From Paramixta manurensis (GTDB lineage Bacteria > Pseudomonadota > Gammaproteobacteria > Enterobacterales > Enterobacteriaceae): a stretch of 64,000 nucleotides of DNA. Position 1 is the stretch's first letter, and each line of letters starts with the position of its first letter. Below the pieces are notes generated by a model, which ran no database searches, had not been told where the DNA came from, and saw only the letters and a list, made by a program, of their open reading frames with translations. Below are positions 33,411-41,820 of this stretch, one piece after another. Location of the stretch: the NCBI RefSeq assembly GCF_013285385.1, contig NZ_CP054212.1, positions 2,418,001 through 2,482,000 of the forward strand. The letters run 5' to 3'. Both the position numbers and the translations under genes were made by a program.

Positions 33411-34580
33411 CTATTGCCCATCAAGCCCGCGTATTGGCTTAACCGAAGACCAGGCGCGGCAGGATGGACAGTGCCAATACAGCGCATGGGCGGTAAAACC
33501 ACATTTATGGCAGCGGTAGCGTGGCTTGGTCCGGATTTGCTCTCCGACCATATCTCGCAACACCATCAAACTCTCTTTGGCGCGGCCATCTTCCGCTTCA
33601 CTGAGGTGAAAATCCATCAAACGGTGGAAGACTCGCATGGTTGGGTGACGCTGAAGCTGCCGGTTGATATACACCTGTGTGGCTTCCGTTCCCTCTTCAC
33701 GCTCAAGAATATCCGCCAGATAGAGTTCAGCGACGGCCCCGGTGTTCTCTTCCACACAACGGCGCAGATACGCTTCCCACGCCTGCGGTTGCTGTAACCG
33801 CTGATAGCAACTTTCCAGCATTTCTAGCGTTTCACTGACCAGTTCTTTGTCCTGTTCAAGTACCCGCTGTAAATGGCTAACCGCTTTGGCGTATTCTCCC
33901 TGCGCCATAAAAATCCGCCCCATCATAATGGAGACGCGCGCGCTTTGCCTGTCCGCCGCTTCGCCTTTTTTCAGCAGATTCATCGCACGGTCAAGATCAT
34001 CGCTGCCCATTGCCTGCAGCGCCAGCTCGCAGTAAAAGTGGGCAATCTCCATTTGTTGACGCCCTTTGCCCAACTTCACCAACCGTTCGGCAACATCTAT
34101 CGCCTTCTGCCAGTCGCTGGTGGCTTGATGAATAATCAGAAGTTGTTGAAGCGCGCTAATGCGGAAGTCGGTTTCATCTATTAACTGGCTGAACATATCT
34201 TCAGCGCGATCGTACAAACCGGCGGCCATATAGTCGCGCCCCAGTTGCTGTACAGCGAGTAAACGTTGCTCATAGGTCAGTGATGCGCTTTCCATGAGCG
34301 ACTGGTGAATACGTATCGCACGATCCACTTCACCTCGGGAACGAAACAAGTTACCCAGCGTCAAGTGCGCCTCTACCGTGCCGCTGTCCTCCTTCAGCAT
34401 GTCGAGGAACAGGTCAACCGCTTTATCCTGCTGGTTAGAAAGCAGGAAGTTAACCCCGGCCACATAATCGCGTGAGAGGCGGTTCGCTTCTTGTTGCTTG
34501 TCCTGCTGCGCACTCCTGCGCCCCATATACCAGCCATACGCCGCGGCTACGGGCAATAACAGAAACAGCAGTTCCAACAT
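33411..34580 (-). CDS. lapB: Lipopolysaccharide assembly protein B
   Basis: Inner-membrane-anchored adaptor of 389 residues that directs FtsH to degrade LpxC and so limits LPS synthesis. It has an N-terminal membrane helix (about 1-18), a long array of TPR helices and a C-terminal rubredoxin-type metal site with two CxxC pairs (CHKCG and CPSCR). It sits six bases after lapA. Confidence 0.97.
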   Translation of the reverse strand: MLELLFLLLPVAAAYGWYMGRRSAQQDKQQEANRLSRDYVAGVNFLLSNQQDKAVDLFLDMLKEDSGTVEAHLTLGNLFRSRGEVDRAIRIHQSLMESASLTYEQRLLAVQQLGRDYMAAGLYDRAEDMFSQLIDETDFRISALQQLLIIHQATSDWQKAIDVAERLVKLGKGRQQMEIAHFYCELALQAMGSDDLDRAMNLLKKGEAADRQSARVSIMMGRIFMAQGEYAKAVSHLQRVLEQDKELVSETLEMLESCYQRLQQPQAWEAYLRRCVEENTGAVAELYLADILEREEGTEATQVYINRQLQRHPTMRVFHRLMDFHLSEAEDGRAKESLMVLRDMVGEQIRTKPRYRCHKCGFTAHALYWHCPSCRAWSSVKPIRGLDGQ

Positions 34581-34586
34581 GAGTAG

Positions 34587-34895
34587 TTATTCCTTGACGA
34601 CAGGCGTTGGTGACACTGTCACAGAACTATCTGCCTGCTCAAACTGTTGCTGAAGCCGTTTCAGTTTACGCTGCGAATTGGCTAATGCGACGCGGGTACG
34701 TAACCAAAACAATCCGCAAATCGCCCATCCCAGTACAAACCCGGCGGCAAACAGTGTTGCCAGCAGCGTGGAAACCCGATATTGCCCCTGCGCCAACAGA
34801 TAATTAAAAGTCACCACCTGATCGTTATGCGCGCCAAGCGTCACTGAAATGACGAAAATCACTAATACCAGTAAAAAAATCAGCAAATATTTCAC
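34587..34895 (-). CDS. lapA: Lipopolysaccharide assembly protein A
   Basis: Small inner-membrane protein of 102 residues with two membrane helices (about 3-20 and 41-65) and a C-terminal coiled coil. It is co-transcribed with lapB. Confidence 0.95.
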   Translation of the reverse strand: MKYLLIFLLVLVIFVISVTLGAHNDQVVTFNYLLAQGQYRVSTLLATLFAAGFVLGWAICGLFWLRTRVALANSQRKLKRLQQQFEQADSSVTVSPTPVVKE

Positions 34896-35056
34896 ATTTC
34901 GTCCCGTAATTTGGTGTTATCCAAATGAATTATGCCAAAAAAGTTGCCAGGATGCTGCATGATAAACTGCCCCAATCGCCCGCGCAGCCCTCCCCGCTAC
35001 TTTTTCTTTTATCCCGTCATCACTTTTATGGGGGCGAAAACCACGAAATGCAATCA

Positions 35057-35824
35057 CTATTCCTCTTCATTATCGCGCGCGTCAATCTCTTTACGCTCGG
35101 CGGGAGGAATGCTCAATGGCCCGCATATCCGCTGAACACCCCAGCTTGCCAGAGTCACCAGTAGCCAACTGATCGCCGTTGCGACCACCAAGTCACGCGG
35201 CCAATGCATTCCTAATAACAGGCGGCTGCCCATTACCGCACTAGCCCATAGCATTAGCAGCGCCACGGTGAAAAAACGGCGGCGCGGCCATAACAACCCT
35301 ACGCCAAGCAACGCCCAACTGGCAGCGAATAGCGTGTGGCCGGAGGGAAAAGCAAACCCGGTTTCGAATGCCCAATGCTTCTTTAGCCAGCCCGGCAATT
35401 GCTTATCGTCGACCACCAAGTGCTCCACCCATTTACCGCGCGCCTTGCGTTTAAGCTGATAAAAGAGTTGCTGGTTAACGCCATGCGTTTTTTCCAGCCA
35501 TAGTACATAAGGGCGCGGTTCCTGGACGTGGTCTTTAATTAATGATTTCGCATACTGACCACACAGCACCGCAGCGACCATAATCAATAACAAAAAAAAC
35601 GCAGGTCGCAGACGAAAACGCAGGCACCATAAAAACCAGAGGCACAAAACGGCGCTGGTCACCACGCCCCATGGACGAGTGACGGTTTCTGTCATCCAGA
35701 ATAACATGCGCAGCCCCAAGCCGCTGGCACCAGGCTGCCATTGCCAACCAGAAAGCCATACCACGGTTGGCATAATCAGCAGCAATAACGCACCTGCCAA
35801 CGTGCGCCTGGCGATTTCCAGCAT
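35057..35824 (-). CDS. pgpB: Phosphatidylglycerophosphatase B
   Basis: PAP2-family inner-membrane phosphatase that also acts on undecaprenyl pyrophosphate, 255 residues. The three motifs are present: KDHVQEPRP, PSGHTLFAAS and SRLLLGMHWPRD. Six hydrophobic segments fit the known topology. Confidence 0.95.
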   Translation of the reverse strand: MLEIARRTLAGALLLLIMPTVVWLSGWQWQPGASGLGLRMLFWMTETVTRPWGVVTSAVLCLWFLWCLRFRLRPAFFLLLIMVAAVLCGQYAKSLIKDHVQEPRPYVLWLEKTHGVNQQLFYQLKRKARGKWVEHLVVDDKQLPGWLKKHWAFETGFAFPSGHTLFAASWALLGVGLLWPRRRFFTVALLMLWASAVMGSRLLLGMHWPRDLVVATAISWLLVTLASWGVQRICGPLSIPPAERKEIDARDNEEE

Positions 35825-36044
35825 CCGAATTCCTTGTGTTTTGTTAATTTTAATCTAAGAATAGCTTAAAAAATAATAACATAACGATTGCAGCTTAGAT
35901 AATTGTGCGTTATCACAACAATCGCTCTTACGCATTAACCGCCATCCCATTGGTTATGGCAAAATACGGCTTGGTAATAGGTCACATTGACCGCCTCGCG
36001 CTACCATGATGATAGCGTAACAAATGATGGTTCTGGAGAGTCAC

Positions 36045-36635
36045 ATGCAGCTTAAACGGGTGGCAGAAGCCAAACTGCCCACCCCCTGGGGCGATTTCCT
36101 CATGGTGGGTTTTGAAGAATTGGCAACCGGGCACGATCACGTTGCTTTAGTTTATGGCGATATCAGTACCCCCGATCCGGTACTGGCGCGTGTCCACTCC
36201 GAGTGCCTAACTGGTGATGCGCTGTTTAGCCTGCGCTGCGACTGCGGCTTCCAGCTTGAGGCTGCGCTGAATGCCATCGCCGAAGAGGGTCGCGGTATCT
36301 TGCTGTATCACCGTCAGGAAGGTCGAAATATTGGCCTGCTAAATAAAATCCGTGCCTATGCGCTACAGGACAAAGGGTACGATACCGTTGAAGCGAACCA
36401 TCAACTTGGGTTCGCGGCAGATGAGCGCGACTTTACGCTGTGCGCCGATATGTTTAAGTTACTGGGCGTTGATGAGGTTCGGCTACTCACCAATAACCCC
36501 CGTAAGGTGGAGATCCTGAGCGAGGCGGGTATTAATATCGTTGAGCGCGTGCCGTTAATTGTTGGGCGTAACCCGAACAATGCGCATTACCTCGATACCA
36601 AGGCGGCTAAGATGGGGCATCTGCTGTCGAAGTAG
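36045..36635 (+). CDS. ribA: GTP cyclohydrolase II
   Basis: First committed step of riboflavin synthesis. The start at 36045 follows GGAG and gives 196 residues, as in E. coli. Zinc ligands C54, C65 and C67 lie in HSECLTGDALFSLRCDC. The GTP-binding region YHRQEGRNIGL is intact. It is divergent from pgpB across 220 bases without a recognisable FMN riboswitch. Confidence 0.96.
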   Translation: MQLKRVAEAKLPTPWGDFLMVGFEELATGHDHVALVYGDISTPDPVLARVHSECLTGDALFSLRCDCGFQLEAALNAIAEEGRGILLYHRQEGRNIGLLNKIRAYALQDKGYDTVEANHQLGFAADERDFTLCADMFKLLGVDEVRLLTNNPRKVEILSEAGINIVERVPLIVGRNPNNAHYLDTKAAKMGHLLSK

Positions 36636-36641
36636 CAAGTA

Positions 36642-36663
36642 AAGCCGGGAAATTTCCCGGCTT
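36642..36663. terminator. Bidirectional terminator between ribA and acnA
   Basis: Perfect palindrome AAGCCGGGAAA / TTTCCCGGCTT followed by AATTTTC. It ends nine bases from the acnA stop and can serve both convergent genes. Confidence 0.8.
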
Positions 36664-36671
36664 AATTTTCA

Positions 36672-39350
36672 TCAGTGGCGCAACATATTGCGGATAACAT
36701 AGTGCAGAATCCCATCGTTGCGATAGTAGGTCAGTTCATTACCGGTATCGATTCGGCAGCGGGTTTCAAGGGTTTCCTTACTACCATCCTGCCGGGTAAG
36801 CGTCACATTAACCTTCCCTCCCGGCTTCAGGTCGGCAATATTTTCAACATCGATCTGCTCATCGCCAGTCAGTTTCAACGATCCTCGCGTTACGCCTTGT
36901 GGAAACTCTAGCGGTAGAATTCCCATCCCAATCAGGTTTGAACGATGGATACGTTCGAAAGATTCGGCAATAACCACCCGAACCCCCAGCAAACGTGGTC
37001 CTTTGGCTGCCCAGTCGCGGCTGGAACCCGAACCGTACTCTTTGCCGGCTATCACCGCCAGCGGTACACCCTCTTGCTGATAACGCATTGCGGCATCATA
37101 AATATCCAACTGCTCATTATCCGGAACATGGCGCGTTACGCCCCCTTCAACGCCCGGCACCATTTCGTTGCGGATACGGATATTGGCGAACGTGCCGCGC
37201 ATCATCACTTCATGGTTACCACGCCTTGAGCCATAGGAGTTAAAATCCTGCCGTTCGACGCCATGTTCGGTAAGATAGCGCCCTGCCGGGCTCTCGGCTT
37301 TAATACTGCCCGCCGGTGAGATATGGTCGGTCGTCACCGAGTCGCCAAGCATCGCCAGGATACGCGCCCCTTTGATTTCAGCCACGGGTTTCGGCTCTTT
37401 CTCCATTTCATCAAAGAATGGCGATAGGCGGATATAGGTAGACTCGTCGTCCCAATCATAGGTTGCCGCTTCACTGACGCGAATCTGTTGCCATTCCGGC
37501 GTACCTTCAAACACTTCCGCATACTCTTTACGGAACATATCAGTCGAGACTTGTTGAACCGCGCGGGCGATCTCTTCCGGCGATGGCCAGATATCCTTCA
37601 GATAAACCGGCTTGCCGTTACGGTCTTCACCCAACGGTTCCGTTTGCAGGTTAACTTTCATATTACCCGCTAACGCATAGGCAACCACCAGCGGCGGTGA
37701 TGCCAGCCAGTTAGTTTTCACAAACGGATGGATACGCCCTTCAAAATTGCGGTTACCGGACAGCACCGCGCCAACAGTAAGATCGCCCTGTTTAATGGCG
37801 CTCTCAATGTTTTCCGGTAGCGGGCCAGAGTTACCGATGCAGGTCGTACAGCCGTATCCCACCAAATTGAACCCCAGATCATTAAGATATGGCGTTAATT
37901 GCGCGGCGGCCAAATAATCAGACACCACTTTTGATCCCGGCGCCAGCGAGGCTTTCACCCATGGCTTACGCTGCAGACCGGCGGTAAGCGCATTTTTCGC
38001 CAGCAACCCGGCCGCCATTAATACACTTGGATTAGAGGTGTTGGTACAAGAAGTGATAGCCGCAATAACCACCGCGCCATCTTCCAGGTGATACTGTTTT
38101 CCTGCTTCTTGATACGCGACAGACTTGGCAGCGGTTTGCGCATGGTTCACCTCCAGCTCAGTGCTCTGGCGGAACGCGGCAGGGACATCACCAAGTGATA
38201 CGCGATCTTGCGGCCGCTTCGGCCCGGCCAAACTGGCTTCTACCGATGCCATGTCGAGCGCCAGTGAGCTGGTAAAAATCGGCTCATCGCCGGTATTGCG
38301 CCACAACCCTTGCTGTTTGGCGTATGCTTCAACCAGTTTCACCTGCTCCTCGCTGCGCCCGGTTAAACGCATATAACCTAGCGTAACGCCATCAATGGGG
38401 AAGAAGCCGCAGGTTGCGCCATATTCGGGCGCCATATTGGCAATAGTCGCGCGATCCGCCAGCGGTAGATCGTCCAGCCCATCACCATAGAACTCAACGA
38501 ACTTACCGACCACTCCGTGCTTACGCAGCATTTGGGTTACGGTCAACACCAAGTCAGTGGCGGTAATTCCCGCTCGTAGCTTACCGGTTAACTTAAAGCC
38601 TACTACATCTGGAATCAGCATTGATACCGGCTGCCCAAGCATGGCTGCTTCCGCCTCAATACCGCCAACGCCCCAGCCTAGCACGCCCAGCGCATTGATC
38701 ATGGTGGTATGCGAATCGGTACCCACCAATGTGTCCGGATAAGCGACCTCTTTACCCTCTTGTGCCTGGTGCCAGACAGCTTTACCAAGATATTCGAGAT
38801 TCACCTGGTGACAAATGCCGGTGCCTGGCGGCACCACGCTAAATTGGTTAAACGCTTTTTGTCCCCAGCGCAGGAACACGTAACGTTCATGGTTACGTTC
38901 CATTTCAAGGCGAACGTTTTCTGCGAAAGCCTTATCATCGCCAAAGTGATCAACGGTGACCGAGTGGTCAATCACCAAATCCACCGGGGAAAGCGGGTTC
39001 ACTTTAGAGACATCCCCGCCTAGCCGCTTAACGGCTTCGCGCATTGCCGCTAAATCGACGACGGCCGGGACGCCGGTAAAATCTTGCATTAATACCCGCG
39101 CCGGGCGGTAAGCAATCTCACGATTCGCGTGCGCATCTTTCTGCCAATCTGCTAACGCCTGAATATCCTCAGCGGTAACGGAGTCGCCATCCTGCCAACG
39201 TAGCAGGTTTTCTAGCAGCACTTTCATGGATTTTGGCAGGCGAGAAATATCACCAAGCTGTTGCGCGGCACGTGGGAGGCTATAAAAATGATAGCGTTGG
39301 CCATCCACTTCCAGTGTGTCCTGACTGCGTTCGCGTAGGGTTAACGACAT
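36672..39350 (-). CDS. acnA: Aconitate hydratase A
   Basis: Stress and stationary-phase aconitase with a 4Fe-4S cluster, 892 residues (E. coli 891). Cluster cysteines are in AITSCTNTSNP and GYGCTTCIGNSG. The C-terminal swivel domain carries GSRRGNHEVMMRG and EYGSGSSRDWAAKGP. A very strong AAGGAGGAG ribosome site fixes the start. A possible minus-strand -10 TACTAT lies at 39413-39418. Confidence 0.98.
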   Translation of the reverse strand: MSLTLRERSQDTLEVDGQRYHFYSLPRAAQQLGDISRLPKSMKVLLENLLRWQDGDSVTAEDIQALADWQKDAHANREIAYRPARVLMQDFTGVPAVVDLAAMREAVKRLGGDVSKVNPLSPVDLVIDHSVTVDHFGDDKAFAENVRLEMERNHERYVFLRWGQKAFNQFSVVPPGTGICHQVNLEYLGKAVWHQAQEGKEVAYPDTLVGTDSHTTMINALGVLGWGVGGIEAEAAMLGQPVSMLIPDVVGFKLTGKLRAGITATDLVLTVTQMLRKHGVVGKFVEFYGDGLDDLPLADRATIANMAPEYGATCGFFPIDGVTLGYMRLTGRSEEQVKLVEAYAKQQGLWRNTGDEPIFTSSLALDMASVEASLAGPKRPQDRVSLGDVPAAFRQSTELEVNHAQTAAKSVAYQEAGKQYHLEDGAVVIAAITSCTNTSNPSVLMAAGLLAKNALTAGLQRKPWVKASLAPGSKVVSDYLAAAQLTPYLNDLGFNLVGYGCTTCIGNSGPLPENIESAIKQGDLTVGAVLSGNRNFEGRIHPFVKTNWLASPPLVVAYALAGNMKVNLQTEPLGEDRNGKPVYLKDIWPSPEEIARAVQQVSTDMFRKEYAEVFEGTPEWQQIRVSEAATYDWDDESTYIRLSPFFDEMEKEPKPVAEIKGARILAMLGDSVTTDHISPAGSIKAESPAGRYLTEHGVERQDFNSYGSRRGNHEVMMRGTFANIRIRNEMVPGVEGGVTRHVPDNEQLDIYDAAMRYQQEGVPLAVIAGKEYGSGSSRDWAAKGPRLLGVRVVIAESFERIHRSNLIGMGILPLEFPQGVTRGSLKLTGDEQIDVENIADLKPGGKVNVTLTRQDGSKETLETRCRIDTGNELTYYRNDGILHYVIRNMLRH

Positions 39351-39483
39351 AGCTCCTCCTTCTTATTGTAGTTTCAACAATAACCTGAATGTTCACAAGG
39401 TCAGTGTTAAAGATAGTACAAACTGGGGGTAACGTTTTGATAACAACACAAAATGACACAGGTTGGCGGGGAGCTGAAAAAGA

Positions 39484-39512
39484 AACGCCCCGAGCTTTAG
39501 GCCCGGGGCGTT
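39484..39512. terminator. Terminator downstream of the small-gene cluster
   Basis: Nine-pair stem AACGCCCCG / CGGGGCGTT with an 11-base loop and T-rich stretches on both sides. It separates the minus-strand small-gene cluster from acnA. Confidence 0.75.
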
Positions 39513-39528
39513 TTTAAGAAATGCGATT

Positions 39529-39615
39529 TTATTGCATAAGAAACCAGACGGCCCCAGCCCAAAAAGCCAGAGAGTAAGCGCAGGCGCTTAATAAAGAGAT
39601 CCGTGAAATATTCAT
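39529..39615 (-). CDS. 28-residue single-helix membrane protein
   Basis: Tiny frame encoding MNISRISLLSACAYSLAFWA followed by GAVWFLMQ: a basic start followed by one hydrophobic helix. AAGTGAG lies seven bases before the ATG, and a terminator follows directly. E. coli has small proteins at the same acnA-cysB position, which supports reality, but I cannot assign homology to a named one. Confidence 0.5.
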   Translation of the reverse strand: MNISRISLLSACAYSLAFWAGAVWFLMQ

Positions 39616-39804
39616 TGTTTACTCACTTAGACCGGTCACGGTCAATTAACGTGTACCTGGTTAAATCAATTAGCGCGAATTGATTTCACTCGTTATGAAC
39701 TATTGAGAACGATTAAAGAGCAATGTTGACCAGCAGCGCCGGATAAAACGGCTTAGTAAGCGGAAAAACTGAGGTTGGGTCTATTCGCTTTCGCGTTCAA
39801 ACGA

Positions 39805-39969
39805 TTATTTATTCTTTTTCTCAACCATTGATTCGATAAAGTTGCGCTGCACCTCAGAGATATTCCACGATTCAGGAATCGCTACCTCTTGCGGCGTTTT
39901 CGGCTTGCAGCACTCCGCCTTCATCTTACGTAGCAACTGGGGTTTATGAGTTAGCCGCTGTTCCAGCAT
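39805..39969 (-). CDS. 54-residue protein of the ymiA locus
   Basis: Small charged protein beginning MLEQRLTHKPQLLRKMKAE, with a CC pair at 20-21 and a C-terminal helix (QRNFIESMVEKK). The start lies three bases after the ymiA stop, so it is translationally linked. It may correspond to the yciX-type frame found beside ymiA in E. coli; this is uncertain and no function is known. Confidence 0.65.
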   Translation of the reverse strand: MLEQRLTHKPQLLRKMKAECCKPKTPQEVAIPESWNISEVQRNFIESMVEKKNK

Positions 39970-39972
39970 AAC

Positions 39973-40131
39973 TTAGCCCCACAGATGCCAGACAGTTAGC
40001 CCAACCACCGTCCAGAACAGTGCAGATACAGCAAAGACAGCGATCCAAGCGTTACGACGGATGTCACTACTACGCTCAATCAGCGTTGCTTTTTCCCGGA
40101 ATTCCGGTTGTACAGTCAGTCTCGTAGCCAT
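39973..40131 (-). CDS. ymiA: YmiA-family small membrane protein
   Basis: Protein of 52 residues: a charged N-terminus (RLTVQPEFREKATLIERSSD) and one C-terminal membrane helix (AWIAVFAVSALFWTVVGLTV) ending WHLWG. The helix and the AW..ALFW..WxxWG pattern match E. coli YmiA as I recall it, and it lies at the same locus between acnA and cysB. Function unknown. Confidence 0.8.
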   Translation of the reverse strand: MATRLTVQPEFREKATLIERSSDIRRNAWIAVFAVSALFWTVVGLTVWHLWG

Positions 40132-40585
40132 AGTTTCTGTTAATCACTCTCAATAAAACGATTGTTAGCACCAATCAACATTTAGGACAAATCCTAAACA
40201 TTTTACCGTGAAAAATCCAGATTTTTTTTATCTGGCTAACGATTAATACTATTTATCAAAGCTGATGTTTTATCTCTGTGTAAACAAAAATGGGATCAGA
40301 ATATTAATTAATCCTTAACTCAAATAATTTCCTAAACATTCCAAATTAGGTCCGGAAATTATTAGAGCGTTTCGATTAACACCTATCCCCTGCTACCTCT
40401 ACCGCTTCGTCATAACCAGAGTATGAGAATATTCCTGGCTGTGCGCAAAGCCACCCGGTGAAAAATGTGTTCTATTTCGCATTTAATCAATAACAATGGA
40501 AAAACATGTGATGCATGTTTCATTTACAAAAAAATGACAAGCAGCGGTTAACAAAGTGCAGCCCTTTTTGATCTCGCGCAAAAAA
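40132..40585. other. AT-rich intergenic region upstream of ymiA
   Basis: About 450 bases without a gene. A weak hairpin CCAGAT / ATCTGG lies at 40217-40235 and an inverted repeat AAACATG-N5-CATGTTT at 40502-40520. The ymiA promoter must lie here on the minus strand. Confidence 0.4.
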
Positions 40586-40605
40586 AAGGCCGCCATAGCG
40601 ACCTT
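40586..40605 (-). terminator. cysB terminator
   Basis: Minus-strand stem AAGGTCGC / GCGGCCTT (one mismatch) with loop TATG and a run of seven or more T, 29 bases after the cysB stop. Confidence 0.85.
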
Positions 40606-40633
40606 GTTATATTGGCAGTAAACCTATGCGCCG

Positions 40634-41608
40634 TTACTTTACCGGCAGTTTGATATCTTTAAACATGGCTTCAATATCTTCATTTGAACGCAACGCAACG
40701 GCGGTATCGACCACATCACGCGTTAAATGCGGCGCAAAGCGTTGAATAAAATCATACATATAGCTGCGCAGGAAGGTGCTGCGACGGAAACCAATTTTAG
40801 TCGTGCTGTTGGTAAACACATCGGTTGCTTCAATCCGTACCAAATCCGGATCGGAAACCGGATCGACCGCCATACTGGCGATAACCCCAACCCCTAACCC
40901 TAAACGTACATAGGTTTTAATGACATCAGCATCAGTCGCGGTGAACACAATGCGCGGCGTTAAACCGGCACGATTGAAGGCGGTGTCCAGTTCTGAACGG
41001 CCGGTAAAACCAAAGGTGTAGGTAACCAGCGGGTACTCAGCCAGCTCTTCAATGGAAACTTTGGTTTTTGACGCCAGCGGATGGTCCGGCGTCACTACAA
41101 TAGCGCGATTCCAGTGGTAACAAGGCAGCATGATCAAATCGTCATACAGATGCAGTGCTTCAGTCGCAATGGCAAAGTCCGCATTCCCTTTTGACACTGC
41201 CTCCGCAATCTGTGTTGGCGACCCTTGGTGCATATGTAATGAAACACGCGGATAGCGCTCAATAAACCCTTTGATCACAGCCGGTAATGCATAACGTGCC
41301 TGTGTGTGGGTAGTGGCAACGTAGAGCGATCCCTTATCCGGCCAGGTATGTTCGCCAGCAACGGACTTAATTGCATCTACTTTAGATAACACTTCACGGG
41401 CAATGCGGATAATCTCTTCGCCTGCAGGCGTCACCTGAGTCAGGTGTTTACCGCTGCGTGCAAATATTTGGATACCAAGTTCATCTTCCAGCATTCTGAC
41501 TTGCTTACTAATGCCGGGTTGTGAGGTATAGAGGCCTTCTGCCGTTGAAGAGACATTCAAGTTATGGTTGACCACTTCAACGATATAACGCAGCTGCTGC
41601 AATTTCAT
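40634..41608 (-). CDS. cysB: Cysteine regulon activator CysB
   Basis: LysR-family activator of sulfate assimilation, 324 residues as in E. coli, from MKLQQLRYIVEVV. The helix-turn-helix covers NVSSTAEGLYTSQPGISKQV. The effector domain includes the sulfate/acetylserine pocket segments TTHTQARYALP and TFGFTGRSEL. Longer in-frame starts are rejected by family length. Confidence 0.98.
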   Translation of the reverse strand: MKLQQLRYIVEVVNHNLNVSSTAEGLYTSQPGISKQVRMLEDELGIQIFARSGKHLTQVTPAGEEIIRIAREVLSKVDAIKSVAGEHTWPDKGSLYVATTHTQARYALPAVIKGFIERYPRVSLHMHQGSPTQIAEAVSKGNADFAIATEALHLYDDLIMLPCYHWNRAIVVTPDHPLASKTKVSIEELAEYPLVTYTFGFTGRSELDTAFNRAGLTPRIVFTATDADVIKTYVRLGLGVGVIASMAVDPVSDPDLVRIEATDVFTNSTTKIGFRRSTFLRSYMYDFIQRFAPHLTRDVVDTAVALRSNEDIEAMFKDIKLPVK

Positions 41609-41788
41609 GTTTTTCCGTCCCGGTATGAAGCAACGCGCCGAGTACCTTCGTGCGCCAGAGAAACTCTGTTCCCACAGCAAAGAGCAAAAGGTTACGGTCT
41701 GAGCAATATTAGGAATAAGAAGCGAATGACTATAACTACTATATCATTTTATGCTGCTATGAATAGCATTTTGATATAAGCAAAATGA

Positions 41789-41811
41789 ACGGACCGAGTG
41801 GGTCGGTCCGT
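41789..41811 (-). terminator. topA terminator
   Basis: Nine-pair stem ACGGACCGA / TCGGTCCGT with a five-base loop, ten bases after the topA stop; followed on the minus strand by TCATTTTGC. Confidence 0.65.
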
Positions 41812-41820
41812 AATCTGGAA

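Noticed and set aside
35825..36044. Possible FMN riboswitch or SoxS site before ribA
   Set aside because: The leader is too short and lacks RFN conserved helices. No convincing SoxS box was found.
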